NCBI GenBank assembly: GCA_011799875.1
Contig: CM022298.1
Span: 287,652,395-287,716,394 of the forward strand
Direction: 5' to 3'
Origin: Thinopyrum elongatum
Taxonomy: Eukaryota > Streptophyta > Magnoliopsida > Poales > Poaceae
DNA length: 64,000 nt
The translations under genes were made by a program, and so were the position numbers. The notes below the pieces were generated by a model that searched no databases, was not told where the DNA came from, and saw nothing but the letters and a program-made list of their open reading frames with translations. Below are positions 34,412 through 45,426 of the stretch, in pieces (the first letter of the stretch is position 1; each line of letters opens with the position of its first letter).

Positions 34412-37254
34412 AGCATCCCCAAGCTTAATTCCTGCTCGTCCTCGAGTAGGTAAATGATAAAAACAGAATTTTTGATGTGGAATGCTACCTAACATATTTA
34501 TCCATGTAATTTCTTTATTGTGGCATGAATGTTCAGATCCATATGATTCAAAACAAAAGTTTAATACTGACATAAAAACAAGAATACTTCAAGCATACTA
34601 ACAAGATAATTATGTCTTCTCAAAATAACATGGCCAAAGAAAGCTTATCCCTACAAAATCATATAGTCTGGCTATGCTCCATCTTCATCACACAAAGTAT
34701 TTAAATCATGCACAACCCCGATGACAAGCCAAGCAATTGTTTCATACTTTTAATGTTCTCAAACTTTTTCAACTTTCACGCAATACATGAGCGTGAGCCA
34801 TGGACATAGCACTATAGGTGGAATAGAAGGTGGTTGTGGAGAAGACAAAAGGAAGGAGATAGTCACATCAACTAGGCGTATCAACGGGCTATGGAGATGC
34901 CCATAAATAGATATCAATGTGAGTGAGTAGGGATTGCCATGCAACAGATGCACTAGAGCTATAAGTTTATGAAAGCTCAAAAAAGAAACTAAGTGGGTGT
35001 GCATTCAACTCGCTTGCTCACAAAGACCTAGGGCAATTTGAGGAAGCCCATCATTGGAATATACAAGCCAAGTTATATAATGAAAATTTCCACTAGTATA
35101 TGAAAGTGACAACATAGGAGACTCTCTATCATGAAGATCATGGTGCTACTTTGAAGCACAAGTGTGGTAAAAGGATAGTAACATTGCCCCTTCTCTCTTT
35201 TCTCTCATTTTTTTCTTTTTCTTTTTTCTTTTTTTTATTTGGGCCTTCTCTCATTTTTTTGGCCTCTTTTATTTTTTTTATTTTTCGTCCGGAGTCTCAT
35301 CCCGACTTGTGGGGGAATCATAGTCTCCATCATCCTTCCCCTCCCATGGGACAATGCTCTAATAATGAAGATCATCACACTTTTATTTACTTACAACTCA
35401 AGAATTACAACTCAATATTTAGAACAAAATATGACTCTATATGAATGCCTCCGGCGGTGTACCGGGATGTGCAATGAATCAAGAGTGACATGTATGAAAG
35501 AATTATGAACGGTGGCTTTGCCACAAGTACGATGTCAACTACATGATCATGCAAAGCAATATGACAATGATGGAACGTGTCCTAATAAACGGAACGGTGG
35601 AAGTTACCTGGCAATATATCTCGGAATGGCTATGGAAATGCCATAATATGTAGGTATGGTGGCTGTTTTGAGGAAGGTATATGGTGGGTTTACGGCACCG
35701 GCGAAAGTTGCGCGGTACTAGAGAGGCTAGCAATGATGGAAGGGTGAGAGTGCGTATAATCCATGGACTCAACATTAGTCATAAAGAACTCACATACTTA
35801 TAGCAAAAATCTATTAGTTATTGAAACAAAATATTACGCGCATCCTCCTAGGGGGATAGATTGGTAGGAAAAGATCATCGCTCGTCCCCGACCGCCACTC
35901 ATAAGGAAGACAATCAATAAATAAATCATGCTCCGACTTCATCACATAACGGTTCACCATACGTGCATGCTACGGGAATCACAAACCTCAAGATAAGTAT
36001 TTCTCAAATTCACAATTACTCACTAGCATGACTCTAATATCACCATCTTTATATCTCAAAACAATCATAAGGAATCAAACTTCTCATATTATTCAATGCA
36101 CTTTATATGAAAGTTTTTATTATATCCCTCTTGGATGCCTATCATATTAGGACTAAATTTATAACCAAAGCAAATTACCATGCTGTTTAAAGACTCTCAA
36201 AATAATATAAGTGAAGCATGAGAGTTCATCAATTTCTATAAAATAAAGCCACCGCCGTGCTCTAAAAAGATATAAGTGAAGCACTAGAGCAAAATTGCCT
36301 AGCTCAAAAGATATAAGTGAAGCACATAGAGTATTCTAATAAATCATGATTCATGTGTGTCCCTCTCAAAAGGTCTGTACAGTAAGTATGATTGTGGCAA
36401 ACTAAAAATCAAAGACTCAAATCATACAAGACGCTCCAAGCAAAACACATATCATGTGGTGAATAAAAATATAGCCTCAAGTAAAGTTACCGATAGACGA
36501 AGACAAAAGAGGGGATGCCTTCCGGGGCATCCCCAAGCTTAGGCTCTTGGTTATCCTTGAATATTACCTTGGGGTGCCTTGGGCATCCCCAAGCTTAGGA
36601 TCTTGCCACTCCTTATTCCATAGTCCATCAAATCCTTACCCAAAACTTGAAAACTTCACAACACAAAACTCAATAGAAAATCTCATAAGCTCCGTTAGTA
36701 TAAGAAAATAAATCACCACTTTGGTACTGTTGTGAACTCATTATTTATTTATATTGGTGTAATATATACTGTATTATAACTTTTCCATGGTTCATACCCC
36801 CCGTTACTACCCATAGATTCATCAAAATAAGCAAACAACACAAAGAAAACAGAATCTGACAAAAACAGAACAGTCTGCGAAGATCCGAATTGTTCTAATA
36901 CTTCTGCATCTCCAAAAATTCTGAAACAGTAGGTCAACAGCGGAGATTTGTATATCAATCTTGTATAAAAAATTCATGGTTTTTCAATGCTCCAGTGAAT
37001 TATTGAAATTCTGAGACTGGACACAAAAGTTTCTGTTTTTCAGCAAGATCAAATCAACTATCACCATAAGCCATCCCAAAGGTCTTACTTGGCACAAACA
37101 CTAATTAAAACATAAAGCCACATCTAATTAGAGGCTAGATGAATTATTTATTGCAAAACAGAACCAAAAAGAAAAAACAAAAATAAAATTGGGTTGCCTC
37201 CCAACAAGCGCTATTGTTTAACGCCCTTTGCTAGGCATAAAAACACGAATAGAT
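34412..37254. other. Non-coding interior of the Athila-like element
   Basis: Directly inside the 3' LTR the minus strand reads TTAAGCTTGGGGATGCT, the polypurine tract. Near-identical GCATCCCCAAGCTTAGG copies recur at 36527-36543 and 36583-36599. GATATAAGTGAAGCA recurs three times at about 36200-36325, and a polypyrimidine run covers 35190-35285. No pol domain and no gene. Confidence 0.7.
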
Positions 37255-37851
37255 CTAGGTATTGTCATCTTCCCCCTTTTGGAAGCAAAGAGAGAATTTC
37301 TTATCCATGGCGTTTATCTTTCTATTTTGCGGAAGCACATGTCCATTAATAGTAGAGGAAAGATTAAGCACGTTACGAAAATTTGCTTCTAAAGTAGACT
37401 TCATCTCTTTGATTATTTCATTTTGATAAAAGCACATAAGAGCAGCTGATTCAACATTTTCTCCTTTGGGGTGTCCAAATATGGTTTTCATCTTCTCATA
37501 AGTATCGATGGCATCCCCTCCAAGAAAACCATTTTCAAATATAGAATCCAAAACTTGCTTAAAAGAAGGAGGTAAACTGGCATAAAAGCTTTTTAAGTAT
37601 ATCTCAATCTGATATTGGGGCACATAGCTAGCTCGAATCCTTAATAGTCTATCCCAAGCATCTTCCAAAGATTCATCAAGTAAATAACGAAAAATTCTGG
37701 GATCATCTTCATCAAAATTGTTAAAATTTTCCTTAACAACCCCGGCCAGTCTTTCCATAGCATCATTATTTATGAGCTTAGAAAGGACAGAGGGGCTATC
37801 CAAAGAATTAAAACCCGGGAAAAAACCTTTAGCCCTTTTGGAGTCAGCCAT
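37255..37851 (-). CDS. gag: Athila-like gag fragment (198 codons)
   Basis: Starts MADSKRAKGFFPGFNSLD at 37851, about 200 bp downstream of the PBS. The segment FRYLLDESLEDAWDRLLRIR, then PQYQIEIYLKSFYASLPPSF, then DAIDTYEKMKTIFG matches the second half of the Athila gag fold (.ESL.EAWERF.......F..GL.......D....G.......A.E....). The N-terminal half of gag and all of the protease-pol region are absent. It ends in an acidic KGEDDNT tail. The ORF is open throughout, so it may still be translated; whether it helps trans-packaging is unknown. Confidence 0.75.
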   Translation of the reverse strand: MADSKRAKGFFPGFNSLDSPSVLSKLINNDAMERLAGVVKENFNNFDEDDPRIFRYLLDESLEDAWDRLLRIRASYVPQYQIEIYLKSFYASLPPSFKQVLDSIFENGFLGGDAIDTYEKMKTIFGHPKGENVESAALMCFYQNEIIKEMKSTLEANFRNVLNLSSTINGHVLPQNRKINAMDKKFSLCFQKGEDDNT

Positions 37852-38050
37852 AGCGATAGAGAAGTGATCTTAAGTAAACACGAGAACAGCGAGAGCAAAG
37901 GCAAAGAGAGGGGCAAAGAAAAAGGCAAATCTTTTCAAAAATCATTTTAGAAGTGGGGGAGAGGAAAACAAGAGGCGAATGGCGAATAATGTAATGCGAG
38001 AGATGAGAGTTTATGATGGGTACTTGGTATGGCTTGACTTGGCGTAGATC

Positions 38051-38068
38051 TACCTGGCAACAGCGCCA
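38051..38068 (-). other. Athila-like element PBS
   Basis: Minus strand TGGCGCTGTTGCCAGGTA, 11 bp inside the 5' LTR. It resembles the TGGCGCCGTTGCCGGGG site usual in cereal Athila elements, with some divergence. Confidence 0.75.
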
Positions 38069-38079
38069 GAAATCCTTCC

Positions 38080-39662
38080 TGCTACTTCTTGAGCTTGCGT
38101 TGGTTCTTCCCTTGAAGAGGAAAGGGTGATGCAGCAAAGTAGAGATAAGTATTTCCCTCAGTTTGAGAACCAAGGTATCAATCCAGTAGGAGACAACGCA
38201 CAAATCACCGAATACCTGCACAAACAATCAAACAACTTGCACCCAACGCGATAAAGGGGTTGTCAATCCCTTCACGGTTATTTGCAAAAGTGAGATCTGA
38301 TAGAGATAGATAAACGATAAAGTAAATATTTTTGGTATTTTTGTTTTATAGATCGGAAAGTAAAAGATTGCAAAATAGTAGATCGGAAACTTGTATATTA
38401 GAAAGTAGAAGATTATATGATGGAAAATAGACCCGGGGGCCATAGGTTTCACTAGAGGCTTCTCTCAAGATAGAAAATAATACAGTGGGTGAACAAATTA
38501 CTGCCGAGCAATTGATAGAAAAGCGCAAAGTTATGACGATATCTAAGGCAATGATCATGAATATAGGCATCACGTCCGTGTCAAGTAGACCGAAACGATT
38601 CTGCATCTACTACTATTACTCCACACATCGACCGCTATCCAACATGCATCTAGAGTATTAAGTTCATAAAGAACGAAGTAACGCATTAAGCAAGATGACA
38701 TGATGTAGAGGAATTAACTCAAGCAATATGATGAAAACCCCATCTTTTTATCCTCGATGGCAACAATACAATACGTGCCTTGCTGCCCCTACTGTCACTG
38801 GGAAAGGACACCACAAGATTGAACCCAAAGCTAAGCACTTCTCCCATTGCAAGAAAAACCAATCTAGTTGGCCAAACCAAACCGATTGTTTGAAGAGAAT
38901 TACAAAGATATCAAATCATGCATAAAAGAATTCAGAGAAGATTCAAATAGTATTAATAGATAAGCTGATCATAAATCCACAATTCATCGGATCTCGGCAA
39001 ACACATCGCAAAAAAGGTATTACATCGAATAGATCTCCAAGAACATCGAGGAGAACGTGGTATTGAGAATCAAAGAGAGAGAGAAAGCCATCTAGCTACT
39101 AGCTATGGACCCGTAGGTCTGAGGTAAACTACTCACGCTTCATCGGAAGGGCAATGGTGTTGATGTAGAAGCCCTCCGTGATCGAATCCCCCTCTGGCAG
39201 GACGCCGAAAAAGGCCCCTAGATGGGATCTCATGGGTACAGAAGGTTGCGGCGGTGGAAAAGTATTTTCGTGGATGCCTCTGGTGGTTTGGGCATATAAG
39301 AGTATATATAGGCGAAAGAATTAGGTCAGGAGGTGCACGAGGGGCCCACAAGGGTGCGGGGCGCGCCCTCCATCCTTGTGGCCGCCTCGTGGCTCCTCCG
39401 GCTTCATCTCCAAGTCTCCTGGTTTCCTTCTGGTCCAAGAAAGATCATTGCGAAAGTTTTATTCCGTTTGGACTCCGTTTGGCATTCCTTTTCTGTGAAA
39501 CTCAAAAACAGGGAAAAAACAGGAACTGGCACTGGGCCCTAGGTTAATTGGTTAGTCCCAAAAATAATATAAAATAACATATTAATGCATATAAAACATC
39601 CAAAATAGATAATATAATAGCATGGAACAATCAAAAATTATAGATACGTTGGAGACGTATCA
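38080..39662 (-). repeat. Athila-like element 5' LTR (1583 bp)
   Basis: TG...CA ends on both strands and paired with 32810-34411. On the minus strand a CTATATATACTC box (about 39301-39312) is the likely core promoter. Confidence 0.95.
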
Positions 39663-39667
39663 CCCGC

Positions 39668-40356
39668 CCACCGATCAAGTCGAGGAACCCCCGACGATGG
39701 CTTCCACGGGAGAACTTGCCCAGGACGACGCCATGGTTGTCACAAAAGGGGATGGGAATCATGGCCCGGTAACTGATGTTGTCGGGGAAACTGAGGCTTC
39801 CGCCCGGCAAACCTCTCCGGGTAATTCATTTGCTCTTCTTCCCCCACTTTTTTTTACCATCTCGCCCCATGCTTCTGGTTCTCTAATACTTCTGCTTCTT
39901 CATTATTGCTTGTTGTCTTTGCTTGTAGTCCCTCAGGCCGAAGATCCTGAACTGCTGGAAGAAGTGGCCAGCAAGGGAGAGATGCCGCGGATGAAGCCGC
40001 CAAGATCGCTGCCGCGGAGGGGCAGGGTCATGTTGCCGGGAGTGTCCAGGAGCCTCAGACGGGAACGGTGCAGATCCTCGACGGCGCGCCAGGGGCGGGG
40101 ACAACGGACGAGGAGAAAGTCCCCCTCCAAACCATGGATTCCCTCCCCTCATTTGGTGCCATGGCGGGGGCCTCACAGCCATCCTCGAGCCAGTTGGCGC
40201 TGGTGCTTGCGCAGCCTGGGCTCGGTGCCCCCGGCTCGTCAGTGGCGACGAGCACGGAACTTGATGAAGAGCTCCAGTGCATTCTAGCATTGCTGTATCA
40301 AGGGGTCAATGGAGCAGACGACTCTGTTGTTGTCGCAATGGACCTATCTTTCCTGG
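39668..40356 (+). pseudogene. X antisense gene, 3' continuation
   Basis: Continues the exon interrupted at 32809 (PPTMASTGELAQDDAMVV...TSPG) to a GT donor at 39821, then an AG acceptor before 39929. The next exon encodes PQAEDPELLEEVASKG and, in another frame, DEAAKIAAAEGQGHVAG, DEEKVPLQTMDSLPSFGAMA and STELDEELQCILALLYQG; the frame change suggests decay. Like E2 exon 4 the region is Ala/Glu-rich before the coiled coil. It is cut at 40356 by the E3 LTR; the coiled-coil part would lie beyond the window. Confidence 0.6.
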
Positions 40357-41178
40357 TGTCGGTGTACTAAGTACTGGGACTTTAGTACCCCATACTTGTG
40401 CACGGGCGGTCGTAGCCAAGCCCGCGACAAGGCTTGCCGGGGGAATAATTGGAGATTAGTGCAAGATCGTCACGGGGACACTCAAACCAAGAGTCGAAGG
40501 ATCAAGAGTTGTTAAGATCTGAAGACCAAAGACCAGGCCCCCGGCAAGATCTTGCCGGGGTGGCTCACGAAACCCAGCAAGACTTGGGCCCGGCAAGGTT
40601 TGCACCCCGGCAAGATTCTATCACCATGCCACCGCTTCGACATAGCAACGAACCTGACATTTTGGGTCCTTCTCTGGATGCGTGGCAACGCGCCAGTGGA
40701 GGGGAGCTTAAGCGGTGCTGATGGGATGGCCCCTTTTTCCATCCCCAAGAAAGTGAGGACACCTAAACGGACACATCACGGTGCATTAAATGCGTTCGTC
40801 CTAATCCGTCAGTGGTTAGGTATGATTATCCTGTAGCTACTTTACACATCAATGTATGTTCATTTTGCCACTGTGGTGACCCCTTTGAGCGTATAAAAGG
40901 AGGCCCAAGGCAACTGCTACAGGGGAGAGGATCTTCTGACCCATTCTGCATGCATAGCTGCTCTTTGAACGTACTGTTCATTGCAAGCGCTCCTGGAGCT
41001 TGGGCTCAAGAACACTCATAATAAAACAAGGCAGGAGTAGGGTTTTACGCTAATCAGCAGTCCGAACCTGGGTAAAATCGCCCCGCGTCGATCATTGGTT
41101 CTACCCTTTGTGCATATCTCTCTCCCTGCCGAACTGTAAAGGGGTCCTTCAGGATCTCATAGGTGTCGTACGTCGACA
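40357..41178 (+). repeat. E3 5' LTR (822 bp)
   Basis: TGTCGGTGTACTAAG...TACGTCGACA. TATA box TATAAAAGG at 40892-40900. Shares with the E2 LTR its start, the CCGGCAAG-rich middle, the GTGACCCCTTTG..CGTATAAAAGGAGGCCC promoter region and the CTGCCGAAC.GTAAAGGGGTC end. Confidence 0.9.
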
Positions 41179-41182
41179 TCTT

Positions 41183-41200
41183 TGGCGCACCAGGTAGGGG
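41183..41200 (+). other. E3 PBS
   Basis: TGGCGCACCAGGTAGGGG, four bases after the LTR; one base different from the E2 PBS. This motif is typical of Tat-group elements and probably matches a tRNA-Arg; tRNA assignment from memory of the family. Confidence 0.8.
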
Positions 41201-41254
41201 GACGAGGTTGTGCGAACCTGATCCAGTGATCGGCGCCTTAATTTCTTCATCATC

Positions 41255-41451
41255 ATGCGACCCAAGAAGAAGAGCGCCGCAGCGGCACAACCATCCACGT
41301 CTGTTTTGCCTGTGCCCTCGCGTAAGGGTGATGGTGTGGATGCGGAAGGAAGAGGTTTAGAGCCTCCACGATGTTCCGGTGATCCAAGCCAGGCGAGTGG
41401 CGTCGTTCGCAGCAGCAGCGGCAATCCACACGCCGCTAGATCCAGAGATGG
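41255..41451 (+). pseudogene. gag: E3 gag, N-terminal fragment before the E2 insertion
   Basis: Starts MRPKKKSAAAAQPSTS, equivalent to MAPKKKTSAIGASTS of E2. It is cut by the E2 insertion; removing E2 and one TSD copy keeps the frame into 55376 onward, so E2 split a then-open gag. Confidence 0.85.
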
Positions 41452-41456
41452 AGCTG

Positions 41457-42466
41457 TGTCGGTGTACTAGAATAGGGGTACCCTAGTACCCCGTACTTGT
41501 GCACTGGCAGTAGTAGCATCCCGCGGCTAGGCTTGCGGGAGGACAGCCAGAGAGAAGCTCAAGATTATTAAGCCATTCAAGAACAAAGTATACAAAGCAA
41601 GAGTTAAGGCCCCGGTAAGAGGAGCTTGCCGGGAGGGACAGCTGAGGCCCAGCCTGGGCATTGCTGTAGCAGAGTACTTGCCGCGGCAAGGTACTTGCCC
41701 CGGCAAGTCATTGGCTGCGGCAAGGTATTGGCTGCGGCAAGATAGCGGCTGCGGCAAGGTACTTGCCCCGGCAAGTTACCTTGCGCGGCAAACTATGGGT
41801 TGGGGCAAGCTGTCAGGTGCGGCAAGGTATTGCCGCGGCAAGCGTTACTGTACCACTGTGCTATTGTGCTGCTCCGGTGCCTCTGCCAGCGTGGCGCTCT
41901 GGGTCCTTCCAAGCGTGCGTGGCAGGGCACTGTGTAGACGGCGGTGCACTGTAGCTAGCGGTGCAGGAGCAGGTGGGATAGGCTTTTCCCACGTCCAAGA
42001 CGTCCGTGTACATGTATGTGGACAGCAAAGGCATGGGCATTTAATGCCCTTGTCCCCTGCCGTCAGTGGTAGGTAGGACATGTCATCCTGGTAATAGTGG
42101 CCTTACTGTAGCAACTTTCCACCTCTACCTTTACTGTTTGCCACCTGTTGGTGACCCCTTTGTGCGTATAAAAGGAGGCCCATAGGCAACGTGGAGAAAA
42201 AGAGGGACTGGGAGATGGAGAACTCCAGTATTGTACGCAGCTACTCGGTACTGTAGCGCTCCTGGAGCTAGAACAATCATACAGATAAGAACACAAAGCA
42301 GGAGTAGGGTTTTACGCTGATGCGTGCGGCCCGAACCTGGGTAAATCTCTCTCGTGCACTGTCGTGTTCTTCGCTAGATTTGCTCTTCGTGCGACCGTCT
42401 CTCCCTGCCGAACGTAAAGGGGTCCTTCCCTGGGTCCCATAGGTGATCGCGGATTCGTCCCCGACA
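41457..42466 (+). repeat. E2 5' LTR (1010 bp)
   Basis: TGTCGGTGTACTAG...GTCCCCGACA. TATAAAAGG at 42167-42175. A minisatellite of CGGCAAGGTACTTGCC/GGCTGCGGCAAG words at about 41675-41850 has one more ~18-bp unit than the 3' LTR. Confidence 0.95.
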
Positions 42467-42470
42467 TCTT

Positions 42471-42488
42471 TGGCGCGCCAGGTAGGGG
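42471..42488 (+). other. E2 PBS
   Basis: TGGCGCGCCAGGTAGGGG, four bases after the LTR. Tat-type primer site, probably tRNA-Arg. Confidence 0.85.
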
Positions 42489-42552
42489 AAAGGAGGTTGT
42501 GTGAACCTAATCTAGCGATTTGTGCGTTAGTTTTTGGGCCATCCTCCGCCTT

Positions 42553-45426
42553 ATGGCTCCAAAAAAGAAGACTTCGGCCATCGGTGCGTCTACGTCCAAC
42601 CCGCCTGCTCCCATGCAGGAGGGTGCCGACGTGATTGCGGCTGCTGGGGGGACTGGAGAGCGAGAGCTCCTATTACCTCCACCTGTCCAAAACCGGGCCA
42701 GCAACGCCAATCTTGGCGCTGCTGGGTCTGGGAACGCAACGCTGCTCGCTGCTGCTGGCCCTGCAAGCTCCAGAAACGGTGCTGCGTGTTCTGGAACGCC
42801 TGCGCCGGTTTAGACGCCGCGACCTTCGCAAGAAGCCCGTGACAGGCAGCGTCCTGACGCCCCAGGTGCCAGGCGCTCCCTGGATAATGAACTTGCGTAT
42901 CGATCTCGAGATGCGCGGGGTCACCATACGCAACAACACGTTGGCGGGGTCGAGGTGCGGTCGCCTGGGCGTGGAGATGCTCCTTCTAACACTGTTAGGA
43001 GTAAGAGCATCCCACAGTCCTCACGCCACTCGATACCTCCCTCACCAGCAGAAGCGTTGGCGCGTGCGCAGCTGCTCCTGAACTTCCCTCCACCAGCAGA
43101 TAAGCTTGACGAGTGGAGGGCAACCATTCAGAGCCTTCTCAGCTTCGCTGATGCCGACCCGGTGCGCGCGGCCGACAAGAGAACTGGTGACAATGCTGTC
43201 ACCAACAAGAACGGCGAGGGGGCAACAACCGTACACTCCCCACCCAGATGGCCTAGGTCGCCGACACGTTGAAACGACGCCCGTGGCGATGATTCCACGG
43301 CGTCGTCTGACCCGTGAGCTCGTCGTGACCAGCGCCTCGTTCTTCAGGAACGCAGAGGAGAAGACGCTCGTACCACTATCGAGCGAAGGAGAGAAGCGCA
43401 TCGTCAGTCCGACAGACGCGCAGGGCCCGCTGTTGACATGCATGCGCCAGGGGATCCTGGCGACTTGCCGTACGCGGTAAGTTGTCCAGCGTTCACCCGT
43501 GAGCTGCGGCAGGTCCAGTGGCCCAATCGCAAGGCTTTCAAGCCTGACGTGCCGGAGAAGTATGATGGCAAGACACACCCGTCGGAGTTCCTCAGCATTT
43601 ACACCATTGCGGTGCAAGCTGCCGGGGGACGAGACGACAAGATTCTTGCTAACTACTTCCCGCTCGTGTTAAAGCGCAACGTCGTCTCATGGCTCATGCA
43701 CTTGCCGGAGAACTCCATTTCTTCATGGGCGGACCTGTGCCATCAGTTTGTTGGTGCCTTTACTGGCGGTCATCAACCTCATGGCCAGGAGAGTGATCTT
43801 CATCTCATCCCCCAGAAGGAACGAGAGCCCCTGCGCAAATACATTCAAAGGTTCAGCCGCGTACAGTACAACATCCCAGATGTTCACCCCGCTGCGGTTA
43901 TTAGCGCGTTCCATCAGAACGTGCGTAACCGCAAGATGCGGGAGGAAATGGCGATGACCAAGGTCAGAGACATTGGCCAGCTATATGCTCTCGCCGACAA
44001 GTGTGCGCGCGCTGAAGAGGGAAGGAAACTTCCCGGTGAAGGTGTTGGCGCAGGGGGGAGCTCTGACAGCGAAGGTACCGCCCCGGCAAAGAAGGGCCGG
44101 CGGCGGAACAACAGGAAGAAAAAGGGCAAAGCTGTGCTTGCCGTCGAGCAGTCCAGCGGCAACGGCAGCGCCGACAAGGCCAAAGTCGAGGGCTCCGGCA
44201 AGGAGATTGCCGCGTGCGCCAACTGTCAGGCCTTGGCGGCTGCCGACAAGCAGGACGGATCCGACAAGCAATATTGCAAGATCCACCGCACCAAGGGACA
44301 CGATCTCCAGAACTGTCGACGAGTCGAGCAGCTTGTCGAACAGCAGAAAGCTGAGTATGAGAGGCGCGACAAGGAGAAGGCCCCAGAAGGTGCTGGCGGG
44401 TCCGGCAAGAAGCGCACTGCCCGAGGAGGGCGTCGCGGCAAGGCCAAGCAGCAGCAGAGAGACAGGCCTCCTCGTGGCCGCGACAAAGATGATGATGATG
44501 ATGATGATCTAGATGATGAAGAATCCAGTGAGCACGAATTTCAGAAAGCCGCAGAAGTCTTGTGTGTTGACGGTGGTGCTTCGTTGCATTCTTCTCACCG
44601 CCAACTTAAACAGTGGGCGCGAGAGATCAATGCGGTGGAACCATCTGTTGACGCCAGAAAGCTTCTGAAGTGGTCCGACACGCCTATCGTCTTTGACATT
44701 GAGGACCATCCTGACCGCACAACGGCGGTCGGGTGCTTGCCGATGTTGGTTTCACCAACGATCCGCAACCTCAAGGTCACGAAGATGTTAGTTGACGGTG
44801 GGGCCGGCTTGAATCTGATTTCGCCCGCTGTGCTCCGGAAACTTCAAATCTCTGACGGCGAGCTTGCGGAAACTGGTACTTTCCAAGGAGTCAATCCAGG
44901 AAGGAGCAAGCCGAAAGGGAAGATCACGCTGCCAGTGACATTTGGCGGCGAGCTGAACTACCGGACCGAGAAGGTCACCTTTGATGTTGCCGATATTCCA
45001 TTGCCTTATAATGGGATACTTGGCCGTCCAGCGCTCGCCAAGTTCATGGCAGCCTCTCATTATGCCTACAACGTGTTGAAGATGCCAGGTCCAGTAGGTG
45101 TTATCACAGTTCCCTGCGACAAGAAGGATGTGCTTATTTGCGCCGACAAGATCTACCGGGAAGCAGCTGCCGCAACTGCCGCCAAGGCACTTGCCGCTGA
45201 AGCTCTCGGGGGGGAGAACAAGAGGAAGTCCGGCAAGAGCTCCTGTGCCCACTCCGGCAAGCGCACCTCTTCGGAGTGCTGCGCTGCCGTCGAGGACGCA
45301 CCAGAGAGCTCCACCGGCAAGTGCAAGAAGAACAAAGCCGCTCCGCCGGCGACAAAGAAGGTGCCCGCCAAGGAGGACGGCACTGGTGGTTCCTTCACCA
45401 TCAGTGCCACACTTGACAACAAATAG
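42553..45426 (+). CDS. gag: E2 gag and aspartic protease (three premature stops)
   Basis: Structural polyprotein with protease. From ATG 42553 (MAPKKKTSAIG) the frame runs to the UAG at 45424-45426, interrupted by TAG 42811-42813, TGA 43270-43272 and TGA 43315-43317; from 43438 on it is open (662 codons). Order: disordered basic N-terminus; AEALARAQLLLNFPPP; gag fold (YDGKTHPSEFLSIYTIAVQA, SWADLCHQFVGAF, REPLRKYIQRFSRVQYNIP); Cys/His motif YCKIHRTKGHDLQNC; a charged linker with a poly-Asp run; protease with VDGGAGLNLI (44791 onward) and GILGRPALAKFMA. E3 encodes the same protein with different stops, so the stops are secondary. The frame continues into pol. Confidence 0.92.
45424..45426 (+). 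other. Conserved in-frame UAG between protease and RT (E2)
   Basis: Context GACAACAAATAGGAAAACAC. RT-linker coding (FLRANVDVFAWQPSD) starts immediately after it in the same frame and the next ATG in frame is 51 codons on, so simple reinitiation would lose conserved sequence. Same site in E1 and E3. Confidence 0.75.

Larger units (their letters stand above)
32810..39662 (-). mobile_element. Athila-like non-autonomous LTR retrotransposon, TSD CCCGC
   Basis: Complete element with perfect 5-bp duplication CCCGC (32805-32809, 39663-39667), two LTRs of about 1.6 kb, PBS TGGCGCTGTTGCCAGGTA and a gag-like ORF next to the PBS. No protease, RT or integrase in the 3.67-kb interior, so it is a non-autonomous derivative. 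The LTR start TGATACGTCTCC and the TGGCGC.GTTGCC PBS are typical of wheat Athila-group families; I do not assign a family name. Over the first 640 bp I count about 20 LTR mismatches (about 3%). It interrupts an exon of the X antisense gene. Confidence 0.93.
29771..40356 (-). mobile_element. Element X: Tat-lineage Gypsy retrotransposon (3' part only, nested insertions)
   Basis: On the minus strand a truncated 3' LTR (30272 down to about 29771) is preceded by CCCGGGGGCTTC, the same purine-tract type as E2, and by an antisense gene in plus orientation. X is broken by the Athila-like element (32810-39662) and by E3 from 40357 onward; its gag-pol would lie beyond the window. The LTR start TATCGGGGTAAAC..AATAGGGG aligns with TGTCGGTGTACTAGAATAGGGG of E2, with TG mutated to TA. 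Confidence 0.8.

Noticed and set aside
41678..42076. Plus-strand ORF of 132 codons in the E2 LTR
   Set aside because: Lies across the LTR minisatellite and promoter and recurs in the 3' LTR; no protein similarity, and gag starts downstream of the PBS.
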